Part shown: in pieces, positions 1 to 6,046 of the stretch
How positions within the stretch are numbered: position 1 is the first letter of the stretch
How the letters are laid out: each line of letters begins with the position of its first letter
NCBI GenBank assembly: GCA_030605895.1
Contig: JAUWHL010000281.1
Coordinates: 1-6,046 of the forward strand
Direction of reading: 5' to 3'
DNA length: 6,046 bases
Origin: Promethearchaeota archaeon
Lineage (GTDB): Archaea > Asgardarchaeota > Lokiarchaeia > Sigyniarchaeales > SOKP01
Program-made: the position numbers and the translations under genes
Notes under the pieces: model-generated
Databases searched by the model: none
The model's input: only the letters and a program-made list of their open reading frames with translations
What the model was told of the DNA's origin: nothing

Positions 1-135
1 GTTTTTTATGATTGCTTAATTGTGGGAAGAGATAAAAATGAAGATATTAATATAAGTTATGAGCCAATTATTAACGTCGATGATAAAGTGGTTGAATATA
101 TTATAATATTAGGAATTGAGGAATTAAAAATTTAA
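1..135 (+). CDS. C-terminal fragment of a protein, possibly ending in a TrkA-C/RCK_C-like domain
   Basis: The frame is open from base 1 and ends at TAA 133-135, giving the last 44 residues of a gene that begins outside the window. The visible end reads CLIVGRDKNEDI near its start and DDKVVEYIIILGIEEL at its end. A strand, then a polar loop, then an acidic turn and a hydrophobic 'IIILG..EL' strand is the layout of a TrkA-C (RCK_C) ligand-binding domain, whose usual ending is 'GD.l.vlG..e.l'. Such domains sit at the C-terminus of potassium channel or transporter regulatory subunits. The match is loose, and the piece is too short to fix a family. The next gene starts 17 bases downstream on the same strand, so the two are probably co-transcribed. 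That the frame is coding is fairly secure; the domain call is tentative. Confidence 0.55.
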   Translation, partial: VFYDCLIVGRDKNEDINISYEPIINVDDKVVEYIIILGIEELKI

Positions 136-152
136 AATAACACTGATTCAAA

Positions 153-1373
153 ATGCTTCTTTTTGAAAATAAGTATCAAAAACTACTAAATCTTTTAAAA
201 TTTACAGGTTCTCCATTTAAAAAATTCGTTTCTACAGGAGAAATCAAAGAAGATATTGGATTAGGTCAATCAAGACAAGACTTATTATATTCTATTATAA
301 ATGTCTTAGATAAAAATGATAATATCATTTTACCGATTATTGGTGATGTGGGAACTGGAAAAACTCATTTATACTGGGCTTTAAAACATGAGTTATATTA
401 CTATAATATCGTTTATATTTCCTTAGAGAATGTTATTAAAAAATTCTATTACAATACATACTCAGAATTTATAGAAAATATGGGGATAGAAGTATTAAGA
501 AATATTTCTAAGAGACTTTGTAATAAATGGGGTGCTTTAGAGAGAAAGTTCGGGTTTTTTCATTTAGCTGAAATTGATAAAGTTAAAAAAGTTGCTTGTG
601 AAAATTGGGCTCCAGAATTTGAAAATAAAGAGTCTATAATGGATATTATAAATGCTATTACAGCTCATCAATTAGATCCATATAAAAAAATAGAAGTTGA
701 AAGTTGGTTTTTAGGTGAAGTGATAGATATAAGGGAGCTTTCAAGATTGAATTTAAAACGAGATTTAAGAGAAACGAATAATGCCTATACAATGCTTAAA
801 GTACTAGTTGAAAATGCAATGGTAAATAGTGTTTTATTTATCGATGACTTCGAGAAAATTATATCCATGATGAGACCTATACCAATAGAAGAACAAACAG
901 AAGAAGTTTTTGATAGAAGTTGGCTTTATGGAAGTAGGGAATCACCAGAAAAACATTCTGCTAATAAAATATTAGATAAAATCGTCCAATTAACCAAAAT
1001 TAAGGGTTTAAGAATCATTATTACCTTAAAATCAGCTGATTTTTATAAAGAAATCATGAGGAAATTTGAAGATACTGACAGCAATCTTTTAAAACTGGTA
1101 AAAGAACCTATTATTTTATCGAGTTTTGTTGAAGACGATGTTTCCACATTTTATAAGAAAAATTTAGAATATTTTTTTGGTCATCTCAATTATTTCGATT
1201 ACTTTCGGGATTTTTCACAATCCTATTATCCTCTAAGTGAAGAGGTATTAAATTATATTTTTGCTCAAACAAATGGCAATCCCCGAGAAATAATCAAGTT
1301 TTTAATAAAAATTTTTAATGAGATTGTATTATCTAATGAAGATTTAGAAGATATACTTAAAAAATATCAGTAA
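153..1373 (+). CDS. P-loop AAA-type ATPase of unknown role (406 aa)
   Basis: This is a probable cytosolic ATPase of the broad AAA+/STAND-like class. Walker A is GDVGTGKT (residues 64-71). Walker B is VLFIDDFE (227-234), in which the position after the Mg-binding Asp231 is Asp232 rather than the usual Glu. The strand with IIITLKS (288-294) is in the place of sensor 1, and NGNPREI (374-380) near the C-terminus looks like a sensor-2 helix. Between the Walker motifs is a long helical insertion with WFLGE (185-189) followed by an 'REL..LNL' stretch. That resembles the 'WLRGE' segment I recall from the BrxC/BrxD (DUF2791)-type ATPases, but this is recollection, not a search. There is no signal peptide or membrane helix. 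ATG 153 is the first start after an in-frame TGA at 144-146, and no Shine-Dalgarno sequence is visible. The gene follows the truncated gene by 17 bases and converges on the HEAT-like gene with 10 bases between stops. Substrate and pathway are unknown. It could equally be an Orc1/Cdc6-like or defence-type ATPase. Confidence 0.9.
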   Translation: MLLFENKYQKLLNLLKFTGSPFKKFVSTGEIKEDIGLGQSRQDLLYSIINVLDKNDNIILPIIGDVGTGKTHLYWALKHELYYYNIVYISLENVIKKFYYNTYSEFIENMGIEVLRNISKRLCNKWGALERKFGFFHLAEIDKVKKVACENWAPEFENKESIMDIINAITAHQLDPYKKIEVESWFLGEVIDIRELSRLNLKRDLRETNNAYTMLKVLVENAMVNSVLFIDDFEKIISMMRPIPIEEQTEEVFDRSWLYGSRESPEKHSANKILDKIVQLTKIKGLRIIITLKSADFYKEIMRKFEDTDSNLLKLVKEPIILSSFVEDDVSTFYKKNLEYFFGHLNYFDYFRDFSQSYYPLSEEVLNYIFAQTNGNPREIIKFLIKIFNEIVLSNEDLEDILKKYQ

Positions 1374-1409
1374 TTAAATTTATTTATAATTTTTTTAAAA
1401 GAATTTTTT
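1359..1409. terminator. Overlapping T-rich terminators between convergent genes
   Basis: The ATPase gene (plus) and the HEAT-like gene (minus) end 10 bases apart. On the plus strand T runs lie at 1390-1396 (seven) and 1404-1409 (six), just past the ATPase stop and inside the last codons of the HEAT-like gene. On the minus strand a run of six T lies at 1364-1359, just past the HEAT-like stop and inside the ATPase gene. Archaeal intrinsic termination uses such T tracts without needing a hairpin. In a genome this AT-rich, chance T runs are common, so support is modest. Confidence 0.35.
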
Positions 1410-2118
1410 CATAAGTATCAATTTCTTTAAGAAAAATCTCTTTATTTTCTATTTCCCAATTTGAATTTGAAATTTTTTGCCTAAATGATTCTAAATTAAG
1501 TGGAGATCTAAAATACACCAGCAATAAAGTTCTAATGGCATTCTTCTTTAAAATTTTGTAATTATCTGAATAATCCAATGAATTAATCAATTGATTATAA
1601 TCTGGAAGAAATTTATCTAATATTTTTACACAAAATACCTCTAACTCAGAAATCTTTGAATTCAGTGCTTGAAAAACAAGTCCTCTAATAATTAGTGGAA
1701 ATTCTTCTAAATTTAATATTACCTGAAGAGCGTTAACTTTAATAGGTGGGTAATCATCGTTTACAGCATATCCAACTAATTTTATAACCTCAGCAGATAT
1801 ATCAGAATTTGTAGAAATCTTTCCAATTGCTTGAATTATCTCATTTCTAACCCATCTATCTGATGTATAATATGTCTCACATAAAAAATTCAAATATCTC
1901 TCACCTAATATCGTTAATTTACCAATCTCTCCTATTAAAAAAATTAAATTTAATTTAACTTTATTAAAAATCTGAGTGTCTAAATTATTCATGAAGTATT
2001 CTATATACTTTAGATAATCTTCATTTGGATTTTTGTTTAATTTTATTAAGAAATCATTGATTATTTCGGGGTTCTTAGCTCTTTTTATTTCTTTAAAATT
2101 ATTATTTAATAATTCCAT
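1384..2118 (-). CDS. HEAT-like helical-repeat protein (244 aa)
   Basis: This is an all-helical protein, probably a protein-binding scaffold; no catalytic motif is visible. Residues 47-170 split into about three to four helix pairs with a period near 37 residues. The clearest begins at DRWVRNEIIQAIGKI (87-101), with the aromatic/Val-Arg and Ala-x-Gly pattern typical of HEAT repeats. The next begins at YPPIKVNALQVILNL (123-137), and an earlier, weaker one is near KVKLNLIFLIGEIGK (53-67). The last 60 residues are charged and predicted helical. There is no signal peptide, transmembrane segment or cysteine motif. The ATG at 2118 lies 18 bases after the oxidoreductase stop on the same strand, with no visible Shine-Dalgarno sequence, so it is probably translated from a shared message. 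HEAT-like proteins act as adaptors in many unrelated processes, including phycobilin-lyase-like and condensin-like proteins, so no role can be assigned. It could also be called an armadillo-like fold protein. Confidence 0.85.
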   Translation of the reverse strand: MELLNNNFKEIKRAKNPEIINDFLIKLNKNPNEDYLKYIEYFMNNLDTQIFNKVKLNLIFLIGEIGKLTILGERYLNFLCETYYTSDRWVRNEIIQAIGKISTNSDISAEVIKLVGYAVNDDYPPIKVNALQVILNLEEFPLIIRGLVFQALNSKISELEVFCVKILDKFLPDYNQLINSLDYSDNYKILKKNAIRTLLLVYFRSPLNLESFRQKISNSNWEIENKEIFLKEIDTYEKILLKKL

Positions 2119-2136
2119 AAATCTAAAGATAACTAT

Positions 2137-3531
2137 TTATTTATCTGGATTGTCAACAACACGTTTTATAGGTTTAATCATTTCAGTTTTTAACACAGAA
2201 TAAAAAACCTTTCTAAACTTCTCATTTTGAGTTAAAGGGATAAACTTATCATTCATTTTTTTAGCATATTTATCATTATGAGGAAAATCATAATACCCAT
2301 GTTCCTCATAATATCTATGATCTGCTTGGAACACAAACCTCATTCTCCCATAAACATTATCTCGGAATATTTTACTTCCTCCTATAGCAAGGAAAGTCTG
2401 TGGTTTTTTATAACCAGTTTGGGAATATGTGATTAGCTTTTTAGCTAAATTGTAAATTAATGAATCAATAATCCTTGAATCTGTGTATTCATCTGTAATA
2501 ATATCTACAAGGTTACTTTCTTGGAGTTCAGGAATTGATTCTATGATTTGTCTTAGATTAGCATTTTGACCCAATGGTCCAGAAATTAGGAAGCCAAATT
2601 GTCTTTCTCTTAATGTAGGAATATGTCCATTGAAAAAACTTCTGTCAAAGACCATTTTCCATCTTGATGAAAAATATCTGTCAACTATGTTTCCCGCAAA
2701 AACTAAAATATCAGCAGATTCTAATTTTACACTCCAAAATTCTGTAAATTCATCTTTATCTTTATAAACACAGACATTATCATATCCACATTGAATACAT
2801 CCTAAACATCCACCCTTTATATCTAAATCATAGATATTTACTATTTCAATTTCAGTAGAAAAGCAATTTTGAAATCGTTGGATCATCCTACCTAAATTAG
2901 TGTTTTTATCAACTGAATCTGTTACAATGAGCACTTTTTTTCCTAGAGTATCGATTTTTACTTCTTCTTTTTCAAGCATTCCAGGTATATAATCAAATGG
3001 TTGTTCAATTAAGGGTAAATTCTTTCGTGTTGTAGGAAGATTATTTTCGATCGTGTGGAAAAAATTTTCAGCATATAAAATTAATTGCTTTCTCTTTTTT
3101 GGAAACATAAGATCAAACATATCAGCAGAAAAAGATCCAACATATTTCATTTCCAAATCATCACAAATAGCATTCATATAATTTATCGCAGTATGATCAT
3201 AGAAATGAATTGATGTTGCGAGCAGCGCGGTATACTTATTTTTAAAAACATGTTCATTATTTCTTTCTGTAATTAATTCAATAAATCTTTTATATTGAGA
3301 TGGAACAAGCATCACATATAAAGGGAACCCCCAAATAATGCCATCAGAATTCTTCACATCCTCTATAATTTCTTTAAATTTTTCGTCGTTTTTTTCGAGT
3401 TTTTTAATTTGCTGAGCAATATTTAAGATTTTTAGCTCATGTTGAGGATATTTTTTCTGAATGTACAATATATATTGCATTGTAGCGCTTTCAATCCCTT
3501 TAGGACTTCCATTTAAAACAATAATTTTCAC
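2137..3531 (-). CDS. Tandem flavodoxin-like NAD(P)H-dependent oxidoreductase with a cysteine cluster (464 aa)
   Basis: This is a predicted soluble flavoprotein with two fused flavodoxin/NADPH-dependent FMN reductase domains; single-domain members are about 180-200 residues. Domain 1 (about 1-165) opens with IIVLNGSPKG (3-12), the strand and FMN-phosphate loop. It has GFPLYVMLVPSQYKRFIEL (68-86), the characteristic second FMN loop and following helix. Domain 2 (about 197-370) opens with KKVLIVTDSVDKNTNLG (198-214) and contains Cys242, Cys245, Cys248 and Cys254 in C-x2-C-x2-C-x5-C spacing, like the compact motif of archaeal iron-sulfur flavoproteins. It continues with WKMVFDRSFF (291-300). A C-terminal tail (about 375-464) is rich in aromatic residues and His around DHRYYEEHGYYDFPH (404-418). 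The start is GTG 3531: a TAA lies directly in front of it in frame, so no longer start is possible, and a purine-rich AAGAAGGGAT sits 8 bases upstream. The HEAT-like gene follows by 18 bases. Substrate is unknown. I recall similar two-domain proteins in anaerobic Clostridia, so transfer is possible. Confidence 0.9.
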   Translation of the reverse strand: MKIIVLNGSPKGIESATMQYILYIQKKYPQHELKILNIAQQIKKLEKNDEKFKEIIEDVKNSDGIIWGFPLYVMLVPSQYKRFIELITERNNEHVFKNKYTALLATSIHFYDHTAINYMNAICDDLEMKYVGSFSADMFDLMFPKKRKQLILYAENFFHTIENNLPTTRKNLPLIEQPFDYIPGMLEKEEVKIDTLGKKVLIVTDSVDKNTNLGRMIQRFQNCFSTEIEIVNIYDLDIKGGCLGCIQCGYDNVCVYKDKDEFTEFWSVKLESADILVFAGNIVDRYFSSRWKMVFDRSFFNGHIPTLRERQFGFLISGPLGQNANLRQIIESIPELQESNLVDIITDEYTDSRIIDSLIYNLAKKLITYSQTGYKKPQTFLAIGGSKIFRDNVYGRMRFVFQADHRYYEEHGYYDFPHNDKYAKKMNDKFIPLTQNEKFRKVFYSVLKTEMIKPIKRVVDNPDK

Positions 3532-3537
3532 TTAGAT

Positions 3538-3583
3538 ATCCCTTCTTTTAACTAATTAATGTTAGATATTGATAATATAATAA
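3538..3583 (-). promoter_or_regulatory. Candidate promoter and ribosome-binding site for the oxidoreductase operon
   Basis: Reading the minus strand toward GTG 3531, TTATTATATTAT (3583-3572) is a possible TATA element placed about 41-52 bases before the start codon, which would give a short leader. AAGAAGGGAT (3547-3538) is a purine-rich, Shine-Dalgarno-like stretch whose GGG ends 8 bases before the GTG. It is the best such site in the window and would help a non-ATG start. The flanks are so AT-rich that the TATA call is weak. The GGG-containing site is more distinctive. Confidence 0.4.
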
Positions 3584-3640
3584 AATTAATAATAATTTTC
3601 AAATAGTTTCTTGAATTAAATTTTGTACTAAAATTTATCA

Positions 3641-3650
3641 TATAAAAAAA
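3641..3650 (-). terminator. T-tract after the TPR gene; could also act as a TATA element
   Basis: The minus strand reads TTTTTTTATA here, with seven T at 3650-3644 starting 37 bases after the TPR stop codon. This fits an archaeal T-tract terminator separating the TPR gene from the oxidoreductase operon. The same ten bases also look like an upstream TATA box for that operon, which would give a leader of about 85 bases. The sequence alone does not decide between them. The rest of the 155-base gap (3532-3686) shows no gene or strong hairpin. Confidence 0.35.
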
Positions 3651-3686
3651 GCAAAATCATTTGATCTCTTTATCTTTAATTCAAAT

Positions 3687-5480
3687 TTAACTTGTTTTAT
3701 GTTTTTTATCAACGTGTATTTCTTCAGTTTCATCCTCTTTTGGTTTAACAGGCTTTAAATAATCAATTGGAACATCACAAGCCCAACATACATTTTCCAA
3801 ATCTGTTAAGGCTTGTGCACAATTTCCACAATAAATCGCCCCACATTCACATATGTAAGAGAATTTTAGCACTTCACCTCTACACACTAAGCAAATTATC
3901 TTCTCTTTATGGATTGCCACTTCCGTTTCAATGACATGAGTAGATAATAAAGTACGATTATGAATCATTCCACCAATTTGTTCCTCTAAATGTGCTAAAT
4001 CGAAGCGTTCAGCCATGGGTGCTCCTGAATTTTTTAGTTTTTCCCATAAGTCTAACTTTTTTTCTAAATCTTCGTATTCAGCAGAGATCTTGATCTTTAA
4101 CTGAGTTAAACCAAATCTTTCTGCTATTTGTTGAGCTTGAGTTAAAAACCGTTGAGCCTTCTTTACTTCAAAGGAAATAAGTGAGATTTTTGCCTTTAAT
4201 AGATATACTTCGCACATAATCTTGAAGGACTTATAATTATTAACGATATTAAGAAGTTGAGCTATGAATTGGTTTAACTCATCCAAAACTTCTAATTCGT
4301 TTGTAAAACGTAATTCAATTAGAAGTAGTTCACATAAGTTAAGGAATGCTACTAGTGTAAATTCATAATTAATAACATCATCTTCAATGATCTTTTTAAA
4401 TAATACTTCGGCTTTACCTCTATTGCGAGTTCGAGGACTTGTTTTTAATATTAAAGCCTTATTTAAAAGATAAATGGTTTTTGTCTGTTTATCTTCCAGT
4501 TGGGTGTTTATTTGCTTCAAATTACTTAGACATTGTTGTGCTTTTTTAAGATCGTTTTTTTCTATTAAAACTTGAATTAAAAAATCATACACACCAGCTA
4601 TAAATCTTAAATTTCCTAACCCTTCATATAATGCCAAACTTTGTTCTAGGCACTCTAAAGCTTGCTCCAAATCTCCAACTACTCTATAATGTTCCCCCAT
4701 ATTGTTTAGAACATGTGCCATGCCAAGCTTGTTATTGATATCCTTGTAAATTGCCAATGATTGCTTATCAATCATAAGAGTTCGATCATAATTCCCTAAA
4801 AATCTATTAACTGTTGCAAATGTGCGCAAACAATTGGCCATGTAAAGTTTTTTGTTACTTTCCTTGGCAAAAGCTATAGCTTGCTCCGCATACTTTAAAG
4901 CATTATTCAATTCACCTCTTCTATAGAAAATTATGGCAATTTGATTAAATGAAGCGGCAATTTCATATTTAACACCAAGTTCTTTTCGTAATGATAAACT
5001 ATATTCTAAATGCTCTAAAGCTAGCTCATGATTATCCAATTCACGATAAACCAATCCTTTAATATAAGCTATGTAGGCCTCTCTTTGCTTATACGCAGTT
5101 GGTGAATCTTGTTTTAAGGTTTTTAATAGCTCTTCTCCTTGATTAACTATTTCAAAAGCTTTTTCTAATTGATAATTCCATATTAGGGCATGAGCCATTA
5201 TATTTAGAGCATCAACGGAGAGAATATTTTTTCCTAGTCCTAAACTCTCTTTATATGTTTTTTTTGCAAGATCGACGACTTGTTCATATAAACTTTGCTG
5301 GAAAAAGAGTTTACACCCGAGTAAACGACATAATACAATATTCTGAGGATTCTGCTCTTCTTTTTTATCGAAATTTCTCATTATTTCGAGAGCATTATCA
5401 TATTTGCCATCATCAATGAGTTCTTCTGTTCGAATTAATTCCTCAGGTTTTTCTTTTTTTTCGAATTTAATTTCGCTCAT
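3687..5480 (-). CDS. TPR-repeat protein with a C-terminal RING-like eight-cysteine zinc module (597 aa)
   Basis: This is a predicted cytosolic scaffold or adaptor. Numbering from ATG 5480, residues 139-298 are four TPR units of exactly 40 residues, for example the unit with FYRRGELNNALKYAEQAI (185-202). Weaker TPR-like helices lie on both sides (about 10-135 and 299-490). A zinc module follows at 530-568: Cys530, 533, 544, 546, 551, 554, 565 and 568, spaced C-x2-C-x10-C-x1-C-x4-C-x2-C-x10-C-x2-C. That is the cross-brace arrangement of RING-type domains with Cys in the usual His place. A charged tail ends the protein. The frame stays open upstream to an ATG at 5642, but I prefer 5480. The paralogue at 5651 starts at nearly the same point, five residues before EKPEELIR, against nine here. 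The extra 54 residues look like translated AT-rich spacer, and the longer start would leave 8 bases between divergent genes. Partners are unknown. Ubiquitin-ligase activity is conceivable but unproven; a structural zinc finger is the plainer reading. Confidence 0.88.
   Translation of the reverse strand: MSEIKFEKKEKPEELIRTEELIDDGKYDNALEIMRNFDKKEEQNPQNIVLCRLLGCKLFFQQSLYEQVVDLAKKTYKESLGLGKNILSVDALNIMAHALIWNYQLEKAFEIVNQGEELLKTLKQDSPTAYKQREAYIAYIKGLVYRELDNHELALEHLEYSLSLRKELGVKYEIAASFNQIAIIFYRRGELNNALKYAEQAIAFAKESNKKLYMANCLRTFATVNRFLGNYDRTLMIDKQSLAIYKDINNKLGMAHVLNNMGEHYRVVGDLEQALECLEQSLALYEGLGNLRFIAGVYDFLIQVLIEKNDLKKAQQCLSNLKQINTQLEDKQTKTIYLLNKALILKTSPRTRNRGKAEVLFKKIIEDDVINYEFTLVAFLNLCELLLIELRFTNELEVLDELNQFIAQLLNIVNNYKSFKIMCEVYLLKAKISLISFEVKKAQRFLTQAQQIAERFGLTQLKIKISAEYEDLEKKLDLWEKLKNSGAPMAERFDLAHLEEQIGGMIHNRTLLSTHVIETEVAIHKEKIICLVCRGEVLKFSYICECGAIYCGNCAQALTDLENVCWACDVPIDYLKPVKPKEDETEEIHVDKKHKTS
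5404..5455 (-). repeat. Left arm of a 52-base inverted repeat at the 5' ends of the TPR paralogues
   Basis: The reverse complement of this stretch matches 5664-5715 at 49 of 52 positions without gaps (hand alignment). The portion 5430-5455 is identical over 26 bases. It encodes EKPEELIR and LIDDGK in the minus-strand TPR gene. The arms are separated by 208 bases holding both start codons and the divergent promoter. Gene duplication is the simplest origin. Confidence 0.85.
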
Positions 5481-5650
5481 ATTACTTTTTTTCAGAGGTT
5501 TATTTTTCTTTATTTCTTTTTTAAATCTAATTAGCCAAAATTTTAGTTTATCATATTTATATAGTTGATAATAATATATTTTATTATATTTTAAAAAACG
5601 ACTTCTATTAATTTCACTTGACTTTATGGTATTTTTAAACATATACGATA
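5481..5650. promoter_or_regulatory. Divergent promoter region between the two TPR genes
   Basis: These 170 very AT-rich bases lie between start codons at 5480 (minus) and 5651 (plus). TTTATATA at 5556-5563 on the plus strand matches the archaeal TATA consensus. The same place reads TATATAAATA on the minus strand (5563-5554), so one element could serve either direction, giving leaders of roughly 55-65 bases. A second candidate, TATATTTTAAAAAA at 5585-5598, would give the plus gene a shorter leader. No Shine-Dalgarno sequence is seen before either start. An in-frame TAA at 5636-5638 and no ATG between it and 5651 fix the plus-strand start. The longest minus-strand frame crosses most of this region from an ATG at 5642, but that extension is judged not to be translated. 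Confidence 0.5.
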
Positions 5651-6046
5651 ATGATAAAAAATCAAGAAAAACCTGAGGAATTAATTCGAGCAGAAAACCT
5701 CATTGATGATGGCAAGTTTGAGGAAGCTCTCAGCTTACTGAAAAGCTTCGAAAAAAAGGGAGAAGTTAGTACTCATGATATTGTCTTAGGTCATCTCATC
5801 AAGTGTGATCTTTTACTTCAACAAGGGTTAAATAATGATTCTGTCAAGCTTGCCGAACAAACATATACAGAGAGTCTGGAATTAGGAAAAAATCTCTTAT
5901 CTGTCGATGCGCTCATTTTCATGGCTGAATCTTTAATTCGCCTTTCAAAATACGATGAAGCTCTTAATGTAAATAAGCAAGTAGAAGAATTACTAAATAA
6001 ATTCACAGAAAAATTAACTTCAGAGTATAAAAGAAGAGAGGCTTCC
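5651..6046 (+). CDS. N-terminal part of a second TPR protein, paralogue of the divergent neighbour
   Basis: An ATG at 5651 opens a frame that runs without a stop to the window edge: 132 residues, C-terminus missing. It starts MIKNQEKPEELIRAENLIDD. Residues 6-131 align without any gap to residues 10-135 of the divergent TPR protein, with 63 of 126 identical by hand count. The strongest blocks are EKPEELIR, LIDDGK and LGKNLLSVDAL. Paired helices with TPR-like patterns, such as GKFEEALSLLKSFEKK (21-36) and LSKYDEALNVNKQVEELL (98-115), support a TPR or TPR-like N-terminal domain. By analogy the full protein may be about 600 residues with a zinc module at its end, but that part is not visible. It is presumably a cytosolic scaffold or adaptor, since no signal peptide is seen. 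It is transcribed away from its paralogue from the shared spacer. Coding status is secure because of the protein-level conservation; function is unknown. Confidence 0.9.
   Translation, partial: MIKNQEKPEELIRAENLIDDGKFEEALSLLKSFEKKGEVSTHDIVLGHLIKCDLLLQQGLNNDSVKLAEQTYTESLELGKNLLSVDALIFMAESLIRLSKYDEALNVNKQVEELLNKFTEKLTSEYKRREAS
5664..5715 (+). repeat. Right arm of the 52-base inverted repeat
   Basis: This is the partner of the minus-strand arm at 5404-5455; 5664-5689 is the 26-base perfect core. The three mismatches fall just after the core, and the last 17 bases are again identical. The repeat is in the same reading frame in both genes, so it encodes nearly the same peptide in each. Confidence 0.85.

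Noticed and set aside
153..3531. A possible BREX-like or other defence island built around the ATPase
   Set aside because: No methyltransferase, nuclease, helicase or phosphatase-like gene is present; the neighbours are an oxidoreductase and a HEAT-like protein, so only a weak motif resemblance remains.
3532..3686. A small RNA or riboswitch in the gap before the oxidoreductase gene
   Set aside because: The sequence is low-complexity AT with no convincing stem pairing or recognisable conserved motif.
5430..5689. Inverted repeats as the ends of an insertion sequence
   Set aside because: The spacer holds no transposase, and both arms lie in frame within paralogous coding sequence, so they are explained by gene duplication.
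5818..6006. A 62-codon minus-strand open frame
   Set aside because: It lies entirely antisense within the plus-strand TPR paralogue, whose protein is conserved against its neighbour over this very region; the antisense product is rich in Ser, Phe and Cys and resembles nothing known to me.

Overview
The window is strongly AT-rich. Its proteins are rich in Lys, Ile, Asn and Glu, its ribosome-binding sites are weak or absent, and archaeal-type TATA elements (TTTATATA) lie in front of genes. Together with large TPR proteins ending in a cysteine-rich zinc module, and a HEAT-like and a divergent AAA-type ATPase gene, this suggests an Asgard archaeon, most likely of the Lokiarchaeia. That assignment is an inference from protein style and remembered families; there is no marker gene here.

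Layout. Bases 1-135 are the last 44 codons of a plus-strand gene, perhaps ending in a TrkA-C (RCK_C)-like domain. Seventeen bases later comes a complete plus-strand gene for a 406-residue P-loop ATPase (153-1373), with clear Walker A and Walker B motifs and a GNPRE sensor-2-like motif. It converges, with only 10 bases between stop codons, on a minus-strand pair: a flavoprotein of two tandem flavodoxin-like domains (3531 to 2137, GTG start) followed 18 bases later by a small HEAT-like helical-repeat protein (2118 to 1384). Upstream on the same strand, after 155 bases with promoter-like and terminator-like signals, is a TPR protein whose true start is probably at 5480, giving 597 residues. It carries an eight-cysteine RING-like zinc module near its C-terminus. 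A divergent promoter region of about 170 bases separates it from a plus-strand TPR paralogue that starts at 5651 and runs off the right edge.

How the genes relate. The ATPase probably shares a transcript with the truncated gene upstream. The oxidoreductase and HEAT-like genes look like a two-gene operon, but no shared pathway is evident. The most notable structure is the divergent TPR pair. The proteins are about 50% identical over 126 ungapped residues (hand count), and their 5' ends form a 52-base inverted repeat with 49 matches, 26 of them consecutive, around the shared promoter. There is no rRNA, tRNA, CRISPR array or insertion sequence that I can see, and no gene-free stretch over 300 bases.
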